Virus record (IMG/VR): IMGVR_UViG_3300037459_000080
Location: 1-39,634 of that record
Source: a virus
Direction: 5' to 3' (one strand)
Length of the DNA stretch: 39,634 nucleotides
Part shown: piece by piece, positions 29,438 to 36,007 of the stretch
How the letters are laid out: every line of letters starts with the position of its first letter
Numbering within the stretch: the first letter of the stretch is position 1
Made by a program: the position numbers and the translations under genes
The notes under the pieces: model-generated
Seen by the model: the letters and a program-made list of their open reading frames with translations, nothing else
Told to the model about the DNA's origin: nothing
Databases searched by the model: none

Positions 29438-30216
29438 TGCCTAGACCAACCAACGAGCAGGCAGATAGAGCTTTTGAATCTAATCTAAGGCGCCAAGAGT
29501 CGATACTTGAGCGCCAACTCAATCAGAACTTTAACCAGCTCTCAAAAGATATACAGCGACTAATGGAGTCGTTTGATATTGCAGGGGCAGAGTCTGCTGT
29601 ATCCCTTAATGATATCGTATTACAGCAAATCTTGCTTGATGCGTATGAACGTGGCAATCGTCAAGGATCACGAATGGCCGCACGTGATCTAGAAGAGGAC
29701 GAGAGCTTGGTAGAAGAGGCCGCATTGCTGGCTTTGTTGCTTTGGCGGTCAAGCACTGCTGATAGAGTATCGAAGGAGATTAACCGGACAACGAGGAAGG
29801 TGTTCGATAAGATACTAGACCGGACTAGAAGCGATCTAACTATACGAGACGCGGCAGGACAGATATTGAGCAGTCCGACCAATGAGGAGTTATCCAAGGA
29901 AGTAGCAAAGCGAACTAAGGCCGAAAATAAGCGGCGTAGTGGAACTATAGCAACTACCGAGTCTCAGCGTGGAACTCAGGAGGGGGCTAATCAAGCAGGT
30001 ATTGAAGTACAGCAGAAAGTCCAGAAAACATGGCGCTCTCAGGGCGATCGACGTGTAAGGCCTACGCATAGAGCGGCTAATGGGCAGACTGTGGCGATGG
30101 ATGAGGTATTTAGTGTTGGTAGGGGGAAAGGAAGATTCCCCACTGACAGTATGTTGCCTAGTGAGGAAGCTGTGGGTTGTAGGTGTTATTTAAGACTTAA
30201 AAAAGTTCCTCTTTAG
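29437..30216 (+). CDS. Phage head morphogenesis protein, MuF/SPP1 gp7-like (259 aa)
   Basis: The C-terminal 80 residues contain the MuF domain signature: KTWRSQGDRRVRPTHRAANG, FSVGRGKGRFPTDS, and the ending GCRCYLRLK. The N-terminal 170 residues are helical and basic (RRQESILERQLNQNFNQL, SDLTIRDAAGQI). These proteins are minor capsid components injected or packaged with the DNA, coupled to the portal. The 3' end overlaps the convergent HNH gene by 4 bp. Confidence 0.88.
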   Translation: MPRPTNEQADRAFESNLRRQESILERQLNQNFNQLSKDIQRLMESFDIAGAESAVSLNDIVLQQILLDAYERGNRQGSRMAARDLEEDESLVEEAALLALLLWRSSTADRVSKEINRTTRKVFDKILDRTRSDLTIRDAAGQILSSPTNEELSKEVAKRTKAENKRRSGTIATTESQRGTQEGANQAGIEVQQKVQKTWRSQGDRRVRPTHRAANGQTVAMDEVFSVGRGKGRFPTDSMLPSEEAVGCRCYLRLKKVPL

Positions 30217-30689
30217 CCGCCACACCCATATTCACCATGAAGATTATTTGAAGCCTCGACATATACTTTATGTGCCTCCTTGGGGCATGTGAAGTAACCG
30301 AGGAATATAACTTTCTTATCAATGCCAATCCTTGCCATATATTTTCCTGCTTTCTTATCCCAACTCACCCCCTTATATCCAGATTTGCTTTTTCTATTAA
30401 TCCTACGATTCATTTGATTTTGTGATTTGGTAACAGTTCTTAGATTCTCTCTTCTGTTATCAAGTGAATTCCTATTTATATGGTCAACAAATTTATCTGG
30501 GTGATTCATTATAACTCTATGCATGGCATGTGATGTCCTCTTATCCTCTAATTGGATATTTCTCACAGCGTAGTATGACTTTGTGCATTTTGACCACCTA
30601 GCATACCATTTGAATTGATTTAACTCATCATACATATCATCACTAACTATAGCGAACTGCCCTTGCGTTAACGGAATTAACTTACTCAT
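30213..30689 (-). CDS. HNH homing-type endonuclease with AP2 domain (158 aa)
   Basis: HNH motif at about 53-94: HAMHRVIMNHP, FVDHINRNSLDNRRENLRTV, with H57, D69-H70 and N82 in the usual positions. An AP2 DNA-binding domain follows (about 102-154): SGYKGVSWDKKAGKYMARIG, FLGYFTCPKEAH. This domain pair is typical of selfish free-standing homing endonucleases in phage genomes. It lies on the minus strand inside the head operon, at the edge of the antisense island. A structured terminator-like RNA lies directly upstream. RBS GAGGCA. Confidence 0.92.
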   Translation of the reverse strand: MSKLIPLTQGQFAIVSDDMYDELNQFKWYARWSKCTKSYYAVRNIQLEDKRTSHAMHRVIMNHPDKFVDHINRNSLDNRRENLRTVTKSQNQMNRRINRKSKSGYKGVSWDKKAGKYMARIGIDKKVIFLGYFTCPKEAHKVYVEASNNLHGEYGCGG

Positions 30690-30703
30690 AATATTGCCTC
30701 AAT

Positions 30704-30801
30704 AAAAAACCCGCCTACTTAGAAGTTCGAACGTGCCCGATACAAGGCACCAACTAAGAGCGGGTAAAGTTTGTCTATTGTTTAAAGCGGTTCGAAACGC
30801 C
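30704..30801 (-). ncRNA. Structured RNA candidate with promoter and T-run, upstream of HNH gene
   Basis: On the minus strand ACCCGC (30765-30760) pairs with GCGGGT (30714-30709), then CTTAG/CTAAG (30758-30754, 30722-30718), and GTGCC with GGCAC (30750-30746, 30737-30733) forms an inner hairpin; six T's follow at 30709-30704. A promoter (TTGAGA-16-TATATT) lies just upstream, giving a transcript of about 98 nt. TTCGAA occurs twice (30726-30731, 30791-30796) and could form a long-range pair. It is either a small RNA or the terminator of the minus-strand operon. Not a tRNA. Confidence 0.45.
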
Positions 30802-30807
30802 TATAAT

Positions 30808-30835
30808 AATATACACTAAGTTTGCTATTTCTCAA
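30808..30835 (-). promoter_or_regulatory. Minus-strand promoter before structured RNA/HNH gene
   Basis: TTGAGA (30835-30830), 16-bp spacer, TATATT (30813-30808) on the minus strand, directly after the stop of the gene at 30836. It would start transcription near 30801. Confidence 0.5.
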
Positions 30836-31030
30836 CTAAATAATCTTAACTAAATATTCTCCTAAGTCTCTATATAATTGCATTAACTCATCGCGATCAA
30901 GAATAACTTCAGATAATGGCCCAGATTCACAATTTACAGCTTCGACTCTTAGCCCATGTTTGTTATTAAAATCAACGCTTAGATAATCCTCTTTGTTTTG
31001 AGAGCACTCATAAACTCCATACCTCTTCAT
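30836..31030 (-). CDS. Unknown small protein of antisense island (64 aa)
   Basis: Start at 31030 (ATGA overlap with the gene before, GGTGGAGAA upstream); the upstream ATG at 31072 has no RBS. Strand-rich then helical (KRYGVYECSQ, GLRVEAVNCESG, LDRDELMQLYRDLGEYL). No family recognised. Last small gene of the antisense operon. Confidence 0.55.
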   Translation of the reverse strand: MKRYGVYECSQNKEDYLSVDFNNKHGLRVEAVNCESGPLSEVILDRDELMQLYRDLGEYLVKII

Positions 31031-31239
31031 TTCTCCACCCTGACCAAGTCTTTCCCGCAACCTATCCCGCATGAATAAAAGACCTGCTGGGGAATATAAA
31101 ACCCAACTTCTCTAATGCCCATAATGACAGCATGGCTATCTATTTTGTACTCCTTGAATTTAGCGGCTTCATTATCCCAGTTAATTTTATTTGTCTCTTT
31201 GGCCCTTTCATTGATATCACACATAACGCAATCACTCAT
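31027..31239 (-). CDS. Unknown Cys-containing protein (70 aa)
   Basis: Cysteines CVMC near the N-terminus and CGIGC near the end suggest a possible metal site. Ends GKDLVRVEK, the same nine residues as the protein at 31469-31708, because both junctions carry a 29-bp repeat. ATGA overlaps on both sides. No family recognised. Confidence 0.55.
   Translation of the reverse strand: MSDCVMCDINERAKETNKINWDNEAAKFKEYKIDSHAVIMGIREVGFYIPQQVFYSCGIGCGKDLVRVEK
31028..31056 (-). repeat. Gene-junction repeat GKDLVRVEK, copy 1
   Basis: 29 bases; 27 match 31470-31498. On the minus strand it encodes the last residues of one protein and the GGTGGAGAA ribosome site and ATG of the next. Confidence 0.8.
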
Positions 31240-31472
31240 TCCTCAACCTCCTTATCCTTCTTCTCTTCTTTTAAATCCAGCTCAATGCCAGCCTTATCTA
31301 TAATATCTTGATGCATCTCAGTGACGCAATAGTTTGTAATACAGCATGATCCTAGAGCAATCACAATGACTGAACCAATCACAGGATTCATATCTACTAT
31401 ATCAGTTAGAATTAAGCCAAAAAACAACACTCCCAAAACTACAAGAAATATCCCAACAAATAATAAACTCAT
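31236..31472 (-). CDS. Two-pass membrane protein of antisense island (78 aa)
   Basis: Two hydrophobic helices (about 2-24, LLFVGIFLVVLGVLFFGLIL, and 31-48, VIGSVIVIALGS) followed by cysteines (CCITNYC) and a very charged tail (KEEKKDKEVEE). ATGA overlaps on both sides. A holin, exclusion or immunity-associated role is possible but not shown. Confidence 0.55.
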   Translation of the reverse strand: MSLLFVGIFLVVLGVLFFGLILTDIVDMNPVIGSVIVIALGSCCITNYCVTEMHQDIIDKAGIELDLKEEKKDKEVEE

Positions 31473-31708
31473 TTCTCCACCCTAACCAAATCTTTCCCTA
31501 AAACCTGATGGAACACTTTAGCAGCCTGTATACTAAACTCTGCTAATCCTCCTAGGTTATTGTTAATTATAACAATACCAGCCTCATTAATTGATCCATT
31601 GTTATTTAACGCATCATTAGATCCAAGTAGCTCTCTTATCTGACTAAAGCAGTCTGAGCTATTCTCCACATATATCTTCTCCGCTGTCTCTCTTATCTTC
31701 GCGTCCAT
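31469..31708 (-). CDS. Unknown protein ending GKDLVRVEK (79 aa)
   Basis: ATG at 31708 overlaps the previous stop (TGATG) with AGGTGAAG upstream; the GTG at 31711 is an alternative. Helical N-terminus (AKIRETAEKIYVENSS), then asparagine-rich strands (INEAGIVIINNNLGG), then helix. Its tail is shared with the protein at 31027. No family recognised. Confidence 0.55.
   Translation of the reverse strand: MDAKIRETAEKIYVENSSDCFSQIRELLGSNDALNNNGSINEAGIVIINNNLGGLAEFSIQAAKVFHQVLGKDLVRVEK
31470..31498 (-). repeat. Gene-junction repeat GKDLVRVEK, copy 2
   Basis: Second copy of the 29-bp junction module (27 of 29 identical to 31028-31056), giving the C-terminal tail of one gene and the start site of the membrane protein at 31472. 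Confidence 0.8.
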
Positions 31709-32013
31709 CACTTCACCTCCACAAGTTTATATCTCTTTCCGTTCATCTCGATAATCATCGGCTTATCTTTGCTATCAAGCCTGCGTTGTACTTCTTTTTC
31801 ATAGTCTTCTCGGTAATAGTCAGACGCTTCAAAGTAGTCATCCACCCATTTGGCGGCACCAACGCCAGTGGCATAGGCATTTGTGGCATGAGCATAAGCA
31901 GCAGCATCCACATAAGCATCAGCAGCAGCATAAGCATTTTCCTCCATCTCTTCCTTAGTGTAGGAATCCTTATTCTTCAACCAGACCATGACCTTTAAAA
32001 TATATTCATTCAT
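31708..32013 (-). CDS. Alanine/tyrosine-rich island protein (101 aa)
   Basis: N-terminal strand-helix (NEYILKVMVWLKNKDSYTKE), then an A/Y/D-rich repeat (AYAAADAYVDAAAYAHATNA), then a helical, charged end and a final strand pair (MIIEMNGKRYKLVEVK). The GCA-type codon repeat recalls the Imm-5-like gene in the same operon. Start in a TAATG overlap with GGAG upstream. No family recognised. Confidence 0.6.
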   Translation of the reverse strand: MNEYILKVMVWLKNKDSYTKEEMEENAYAAADAYVDAAAYAHATNAYATGVGAAKWVDDYFEASDYYREDYEKEVQRRLDSKDKPMIIEMNGKRYKLVEVK

Positions 32014-32303
32014 TATTTACTCCAAAACTTTTCTATAAGAAACTCTATTATCTTATTCTTGTTATTTTCATCTACTTCATAATCGCCAAATATTCTAAAA
32101 CGCTGACCGTAGTAATAATAGTATGAGTCTTTTAACTCTATTTCTTCTACTGATGATTCAAGCAGAGCACACATTCTAGGTGGCTTCCTCATAATCCTAA
32201 TATGATATCTAGGGCAACTAGCATCAATACACTTCACTACTGGAATAATATATTTACTGAATATTAGCGCCTCATCTCTCCTTGGGTGCCTCAAATTAAA
32301 CAT
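32013..32303 (-). CDS. Unknown protein with five-tyrosine run (96 aa)
   Basis: Basic and aromatic, with the run YYYYYG (DSYYYYYGQRFRIFGDY), a C-rich middle (VKCIDASCPRYHI) and a helical end. GGAGGTGG is a strong RBS; start is directly after the previous stop. No family recognised. Confidence 0.55.
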   Translation of the reverse strand: MFNLRHPRRDEALIFSKYIIPVVKCIDASCPRYHIRIMRKPPRMCALLESSVEEIELKDSYYYYYGQRFRIFGDYEVDENNKNKIIEFLIEKFWSK

Positions 32304-32522
32304 CTACACCACCTCCCACGCAACACCGTCAAATATAACCTCGCAGTCGTCACTCTTCTGGATATTAACACTCTCCAGATAACAGAATACCGCCCGCATT
32401 ACTTCCTCATCATCGTCGATATCAGGTTCTATATCAATGTGAGCCACATACTCTTCACCGGAAGTCTCGAGGCATATGAATACCTCTGTTTCTTTCTCCC
32501 ATGTAACGTTTAGCGTTTGCAT
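32304..32522 (-). CDS. Unknown acidic protein (72 aa)
   Basis: Very acidic (HIDIEPDIDDDEEVMRAVF). Beta-rich start (LNVTWEKETEVFICLET) and end (SDDCEVIFDGVAWEVV). A DNA-mimic or regulator is possible, not shown. TAATG overlap with the RHH-like gene at 32522. Confidence 0.55.
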   Translation of the reverse strand: MQTLNVTWEKETEVFICLETSGEEYVAHIDIEPDIDDDEEVMRAVFCYLESVNIQKSDDCEVIFDGVAWEVV

Positions 32523-32722
32523 TACTTCACTCCTTTTTTATTTCTAATTATTCTTCGGCCCTCACTCAAGCTATTATCACATTCACCATTCATCTTCTCG
32601 CGGATAATTGCCGACACGCTAACACCTTGTTGATCAGCTAGTTTTTTCCATCTCCGCTTTTCATCCACATAACAGCGAACTTCGAATCGTTCCAGCTTGG
32701 CTTTGCTTTTGTTTTTATTCAT
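32522..32722 (-). CDS. Ribbon-helix-helix-like protein of antisense island (66 aa)
   Basis: RFEVRCYVDEKRRWKKLADQ followed by GVSVSAIIREKMNGE has the strand-helix-turn-helix order of RHH/Arc-type DNA-binding proteins, with a basic N-terminus and tail. It could be the repressor of its own operon and perhaps bind TGTACGTACA, the palindrome at the operon promoter (inference; the RHH-like protein at 12616 is the other candidate). Overlaps the Imm-5-like gene by 8 bp. Confidence 0.6.
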   Translation of the reverse strand: MNKNKSKAKLERFEVRCYVDEKRRWKKLADQQGVSVSAIIREKMNGECDNSLSEGRRIIRNKKGVK

Positions 32723-33260
32723 TAAGTAACTCCAGTAGTTTAATTTCTAGTTTCTTTTTAAATTCTTTTTTCGCATCAGCACCATAAGCAGCATCAACAG
32801 CAGAAGAAGCAGCAGCAGAAGCAGCACCATAAGCACCATAAGCAGCAGCAACAGCAGAAGAAGCAGAAGAAGCAGCAGCATAAGAAGCAGCAGCATAAGA
32901 AGCAGCAGAAGCAGCACGTTTAAATTTAATTAACTCATCAATTTTTATTTCACCAGCAATGTATTTTTTGGTAGCCTCAATGCACTCCCTTACTCTTTTG
33001 TCATCAGGATATTTCTTTTCGTAAATACTTAGTGATGATTCAGCACAAAATAAAGCTATCTGCTGATATACTTTTTTACTGCACTCGGTCGTTGCCCTCA
33101 ATGCCCAAATCGTGTCATCAATATCATTAGATTTAATAATATCTGATAGAGGGATTTTTTCATCACCACCGAAGTTCGAGCCGACGAATTTTAGAACCTT
33201 CTTAAATCCTAATTGACAGGCTGTTTCCTCTCTTAGTTTATTTATTGTTGTGTATAACAT
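32715..33260 (-). CDS. Imm-5-like alanine-rich protein (181 aa)
   Basis: Start at 33260: AAGGAGTAGAT lies just before this ATG, whereas the upstream ATGs fall inside the promoter. Residues 51-104 match the widespread putative immunity protein family (Imm-5-like): WALRATTECSKKVYQQIALF, YEKKYPDDKRVRECIEATKK, then YIAGEI. An A/S/Y repeat (116-162; AASAASYAAASYAAASSASS and following) and a basic helical tail complete the protein, also usual for the family. Function in phages is unknown. First gene of the antisense operon after promoter copy D. Confidence 0.7.
   Translation of the reverse strand: MLYTTINKLREETACQLGFKKVLKFVGSNFGGDEKIPLSDIIKSNDIDDTIWALRATTECSKKVYQQIALFCAESSLSIYEKKYPDDKRVRECIEATKKYIAGEIKIDELIKFKRAASAASYAAASYAAASSASSAVAAAYGAYGAASAAASSAVDAAYGADAKKEFKKKLEIKLLELLNE
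32776..32912 (-). repeat. GCA-type codon repeat in the Imm-5-like gene
   Basis: A run of AGCAGC/GCAGAA-like triplets (plus strand) that codes the A/S/Y repeat. Trinucleotide arrays like this change length easily by slippage, always in frame. A shorter similar tract is in the gene at 31708-32013. Confidence 0.7.
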
Positions 33261-33291
33261 ATCTACTCCTTTGTTTAATAAATACATATCA

Positions 33292-33320
33292 ACTTTACTT
33301 GCTTGTACGTACATAATCAA
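33292..33320 (-). promoter_or_regulatory. Palindrome-spacer promoter, copy D (minus strand)
   Basis: On the minus strand TTGATT (33320-33315), 17-bp spacer, TAAAGT (33297-33292). TGTACGTACA occupies 33313-33304 with the same 7-base offset. It drives the antisense island, which reads against the head genes. Confidence 0.72.
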
Positions 33321-33385
33321 GCCCCACTAAATAAAAATATCAACTTTCTTCATATTTCAGATATAAAACAATATTTCCAAATCCC

Positions 33386-33414
33386 TTGACTACTACGAAA
33401 TTAACCGCTAATAT
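33386..33414 (+). promoter_or_regulatory. Probable promoter of capsid genes
   Basis: TTGACT (33386-33391), 17-bp spacer, TAATAT (33409-33414). It restores plus-strand transcription after the antisense island and would start near 33421, 24 bp before the protease ATG. Confidence 0.65.
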
Positions 33415-33444
33415 TAATAAACACTTTATAGAGGTTAATTTTGT

Positions 33445-34077
33445 ATGGAAAAGAAACAGTTCGAGTTAAAGCTTGATAATCTCGACGCCGAAACAGGCAT
33501 GTTTGAGGGTATTGGCAATAAAACAGGGTTTAAAGATTTCGCTGACGATATCGTCGTAAAAGGTGCTTTCCAGAAAAGTATACAGCGCAAGATGCCGAAG
33601 CTTTTATGGCAACACAAGACTGATGAGCCTATTGGTATTTTTACTTCTGCCGTAGAGGATGGGGAAGGCTTAAAGGTTAAAGGCCAGTTACTTATCAATG
33701 ATGTTCAGAGAGCTAGAGAAGCACATGCACTATTAAAGGCTGGAGCTATTGACGGCTTAAGTATTGGCTTTTCTATTCCCGCTGGTGGCTCAGAAATGAA
33801 GTCAGACGGCACAAGATTTATTAAAGAAGTTGATTTACACGAGGTGTCTATCGTTACTTTCCCCTGTAACTCAGCATCAACTATAAGCGCTGTTAAGTCT
33901 GTAGAAGATATGACAGAAAGAGAATTTGAGAAGTCACTACGGGACGTTGTGGGCTTATCTCAGAAGCAGGCCAAAGCTCTAATGAGTGGAGGTTTTGCGG
34001 CAATGAATCGGGATGATTCAGAGCAACCTAAAAGTAGTGACGCAAGTGATTTGCTTGCATATCTTAAAAATAAATAA
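33445..34077 (+). CDS. HK97-type prohead protease (210 aa)
   Basis: A U35-family serine protease: His57 in LLWQHKTDEPIG, Ser106 in IDGLSIGFS, and the conserved HEVSIVTFPCN (132-142). The N-terminal domain has FEGIGNKTGFKDF. It cleaves the delta domain of the major capsid protein during maturation. RBS GAGG. The C-terminus (DSEQPKSSDASDLLAYLKNK) is acidic/serine-rich. Directly upstream of the capsid gene. Confidence 0.93.
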   Translation: MEKKQFELKLDNLDAETGMFEGIGNKTGFKDFADDIVVKGAFQKSIQRKMPKLLWQHKTDEPIGIFTSAVEDGEGLKVKGQLLINDVQRAREAHALLKAGAIDGLSIGFSIPAGGSEMKSDGTRFIKEVDLHEVSIVTFPCNSASTISAVKSVEDMTEREFEKSLRDVVGLSQKQAKALMSGGFAAMNRDDSEQPKSSDASDLLAYLKNK

Positions 34078-34086
34078 GGATAAATT

Positions 34087-35280
34087 ATGTCTGAACTAAA
34101 AGAAGTAAGAGACTTGATTGACGAGAAGTGCTATCTCAATGAAGAGTTTAAAGCGGCTCACGCTAAGAACACCAACGAAGTTAAAGAATCTATCGATAAG
34201 ATGGGCGCACGCTTTGACGAGATTGAGGATTCAATCAACTCTTTCAAGAAACAGCAGAAGCAATCAAATATTGTTAAAGGTTTTAGCGAAGATGAGCAGA
34301 AGCGTAAGCAGTGTGCTGAATTCGTTAAAGGCCTGCGTGATATCGCCTGTAAGAAGATTGACCACTTTAAGACTGACGAAATGAAGTCTGTAATGGAAGT
34401 TAAAGACTACAACTCTGGCGATGATTCCGCTGGTGGTGTTTTCGTTATGCCTTTCCTCGACTCTGAACTTGGCAAGCTCCTTCGTGAGTTCTCCCCTATT
34501 CGTCAGATGGCTAGCGTTCTGAATATCTCTACTGATAAGTATGAGCAGATTGTTATGAATAAAGTCAACGGCGCTCTTTGGGAAAAAGACATGTCGGACT
34601 ATTCTACTGGCACCAAGAACAATACATTTAATAAGCTTAATATGATGGTTCAAAATCTTCATGCTATCGCTATTTTCAGTGATGACTTGATCAATGATTC
34701 TGCTTTTGATATCGTTGGTGAAATCTTGACTGACATTGCCGAAGACATCGCAATTGCTGAAGGTCTTTCTTACTGGACTGGTAACGGCGTTGGCGAAATG
34801 ACTGGTGTATTGACTGCTCCTAATGCCAACAATAGCTTTGATTCTATCGAGCGCATCACTTCAGCCGCTCCTACTGTTATCGGTACTGATGACATCCATG
34901 AGCTGGTTGGTGCTGTTATTGATCGTTACCTGCCTAACGCTCAGTTTAGAGCTAACCGCGCAGTAATTACTACCCTGCGTCAGCTTAAAGACTCCGAAGG
35001 CCGCCCACTGTGGGAGCCTTCACTGCAAGCTGCAACCCCTGCTCGACTGGCTGGTTATCCAATTAATCAAGCAACTGAGCTTGCTGCTACTCTTGCCACT
35101 GATGCTGAAGCTCTGGTTTTCGGTGATTTCCGTCAAGGCACTAAAGTTATTGATCGCATGGGAATGACTGTTCTTCGTGACAACCTTACACAGTACCCCA
35201 ACATTGCTTATAAAGTTAAAAAGCGTGTTACTGGTGGTGTTGTTAAGGGTCAGGCCCTTAAAATCCTCAAACAAGCTTAA
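34087..35280 (+). CDS. HK97-fold major capsid protein (397 aa)
   Basis: The N-terminal ~65 residues are a coiled-coil delta/scaffold domain (KNTNEVKESIDKMGARFDEI). The mature HK97 fold follows: GGVFVMPFLDSELGKLL, REFSPIRQMASVLN, the helix IVGEILTDIAEDIAIAEGLS, and the C-terminal GTKVIDRMGMTVLRD-type strand with VKKRVTGGVV. It builds the icosahedral head. Codon use here is more GC-rich and regular (GCT, CGT, GTT) than in the small genes, as expected for a very highly expressed protein. RBS AAGGATAAATT. Confidence 0.95.
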   Translation: MSELKEVRDLIDEKCYLNEEFKAAHAKNTNEVKESIDKMGARFDEIEDSINSFKKQQKQSNIVKGFSEDEQKRKQCAEFVKGLRDIACKKIDHFKTDEMKSVMEVKDYNSGDDSAGGVFVMPFLDSELGKLLREFSPIRQMASVLNISTDKYEQIVMNKVNGALWEKDMSDYSTGTKNNTFNKLNMMVQNLHAIAIFSDDLINDSAFDIVGEILTDIAEDIAIAEGLSYWTGNGVGEMTGVLTAPNANNSFDSIERITSAAPTVIGTDDIHELVGAVIDRYLPNAQFRANRAVITTLRQLKDSEGRPLWEPSLQAATPARLAGYPINQATELAATLATDAEALVFGDFRQGTKVIDRMGMTVLRDNLTQYPNIAYKVKKRVTGGVVKGQALKILKQA

Positions 35281-35295
35281 TAGGAGATTTGTACA

Positions 35296-35673
35296 ATGAG
35301 AAAAGATCTTATTTTTGGAACGTCCGTTGTTGAGTCACTGCCTACTACTGTTGTAGCTGGTGGCGGTGACAATGGTGTCGCTGTTGATACTAGCCTAAAG
35401 TATGCCGCAAAGCATATCTTGCATGTTGAAGCTGTTACTACTACTATCACAGTTAAGTTGCAGGAAAGTGACGCAAGCGGCAGCGGGTACACTGATGTCG
35501 CCGCTGATCAGATGATTGGTGGTGTTAACTTGGTTACTATCCTCGATACTGCTGATAACTCAGCTGCTCAGATTGCAGGTTTTAACCTTAAGAGATATCA
35601 GAGAGTCGTTACTGTTGCAGGTGCTGGCACTATTCACGCCGTAGCTGTACTTGCTGATAACCTCAGCTCTTAA
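35296..35673 (+). CDS. Auxiliary head / decoration-type protein (125 aa)
   Basis: Beta-rich protein with the pattern VVAGGGDNGVAVDT, TTITVKLQESDASGSGYTDV, then NLKRYQRVVTVAGAGTIHAV, which recurs in small proteins after phage capsid genes. Likely a capsid decoration or head-stabilising protein. It starts 15 bases after the capsid stop with AGGAGATTTG and is followed by a terminator, so capsid and this protein form the most strongly expressed pair. Confidence 0.7.
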   Translation: MRKDLIFGTSVVESLPTTVVAGGGDNGVAVDTSLKYAAKHILHVEAVTTTITVKLQESDASGSGYTDVAADQMIGGVNLVTILDTADNSAAQIAGFNLKRYQRVVTVAGAGTIHAVAVLADNLSS

Positions 35674-35691
35674 GTTGCACTGACTTGATTC

Positions 35692-35721
35692 AGCCCCGTC
35701 ATTAATTTGGCGGGGCTTTTT
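35692..35721 (+). terminator. Intrinsic terminator after capsid gene pair
   Basis: AGCCCCG (35692-35698) pairs with CGGGGCT (35711-35717), then TTTTT. The short T-run suggests partial read-through, giving less mRNA for the connector genes downstream. Confidence 0.8.
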
Positions 35722-35746
35722 GGGTAAAAACTAATAAGGATTTATT

Positions 35747-36007
35747 ATGGCTAAAGTCAAATTTTTAGAAGACTACAAATACTCAATAGACAAGGTTAAT
35801 GTTACTGAGTCAAAGAAGGGTGATGTGTTAGATATCCCTAACGGCCTAGCTTCTCGGCTAGTCACTAAAGGCGTATGTACGCAGAATATGACCGCTGATA
35901 AAAAAGTATACAGCCCAGTCAAAGAGGCTGCCGTAGCTGATCCAGTAGAAGAAGTTAAAGAAGTAAAACCTAAACGCAAAAGACGCACTAAGAAAAAGGC
36001 TGAATAA
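35747..36007 (+). CDS. Small head-tail region protein (86 aa)
   Basis: The N-terminal 45 residues (KVKFLEDYKYSIDKVNVTES, GDVLDIPNGLASRLVTKG) match the small, common phage ORF between capsid and connector genes (K-V-x-F-L, K-G-D-V, A-x-x-L-V-x-x-G). The C-terminus is strongly basic (KPKRKRRTKKKAE). Role unknown. RBS AAGGATTTATT; TAATG overlap with the connector gene. Confidence 0.7.
   Translation: MAKVKFLEDYKYSIDKVNVTESKKGDVLDIPNGLASRLVTKGVCTQNMTADKKVYSPVKEAAVADPVEEVKEVKPKRKRRTKKKAE

Noticed and set aside
30704-30765. tRNA gene (GTTCGAA and a seven-base acceptor-like stem)
   Set aside because: Only about 57 nt, no D or anticodon arm in proper places; the nested stems and T-run fit a terminator or small RNA.
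33260-33320. Longer start (ATG at 33320) for the Imm-5-like gene
   Set aside because: It would place the coding region inside promoter copy D, with no SD; the ATG at 33260 has AAGGAGTAGAT before it.
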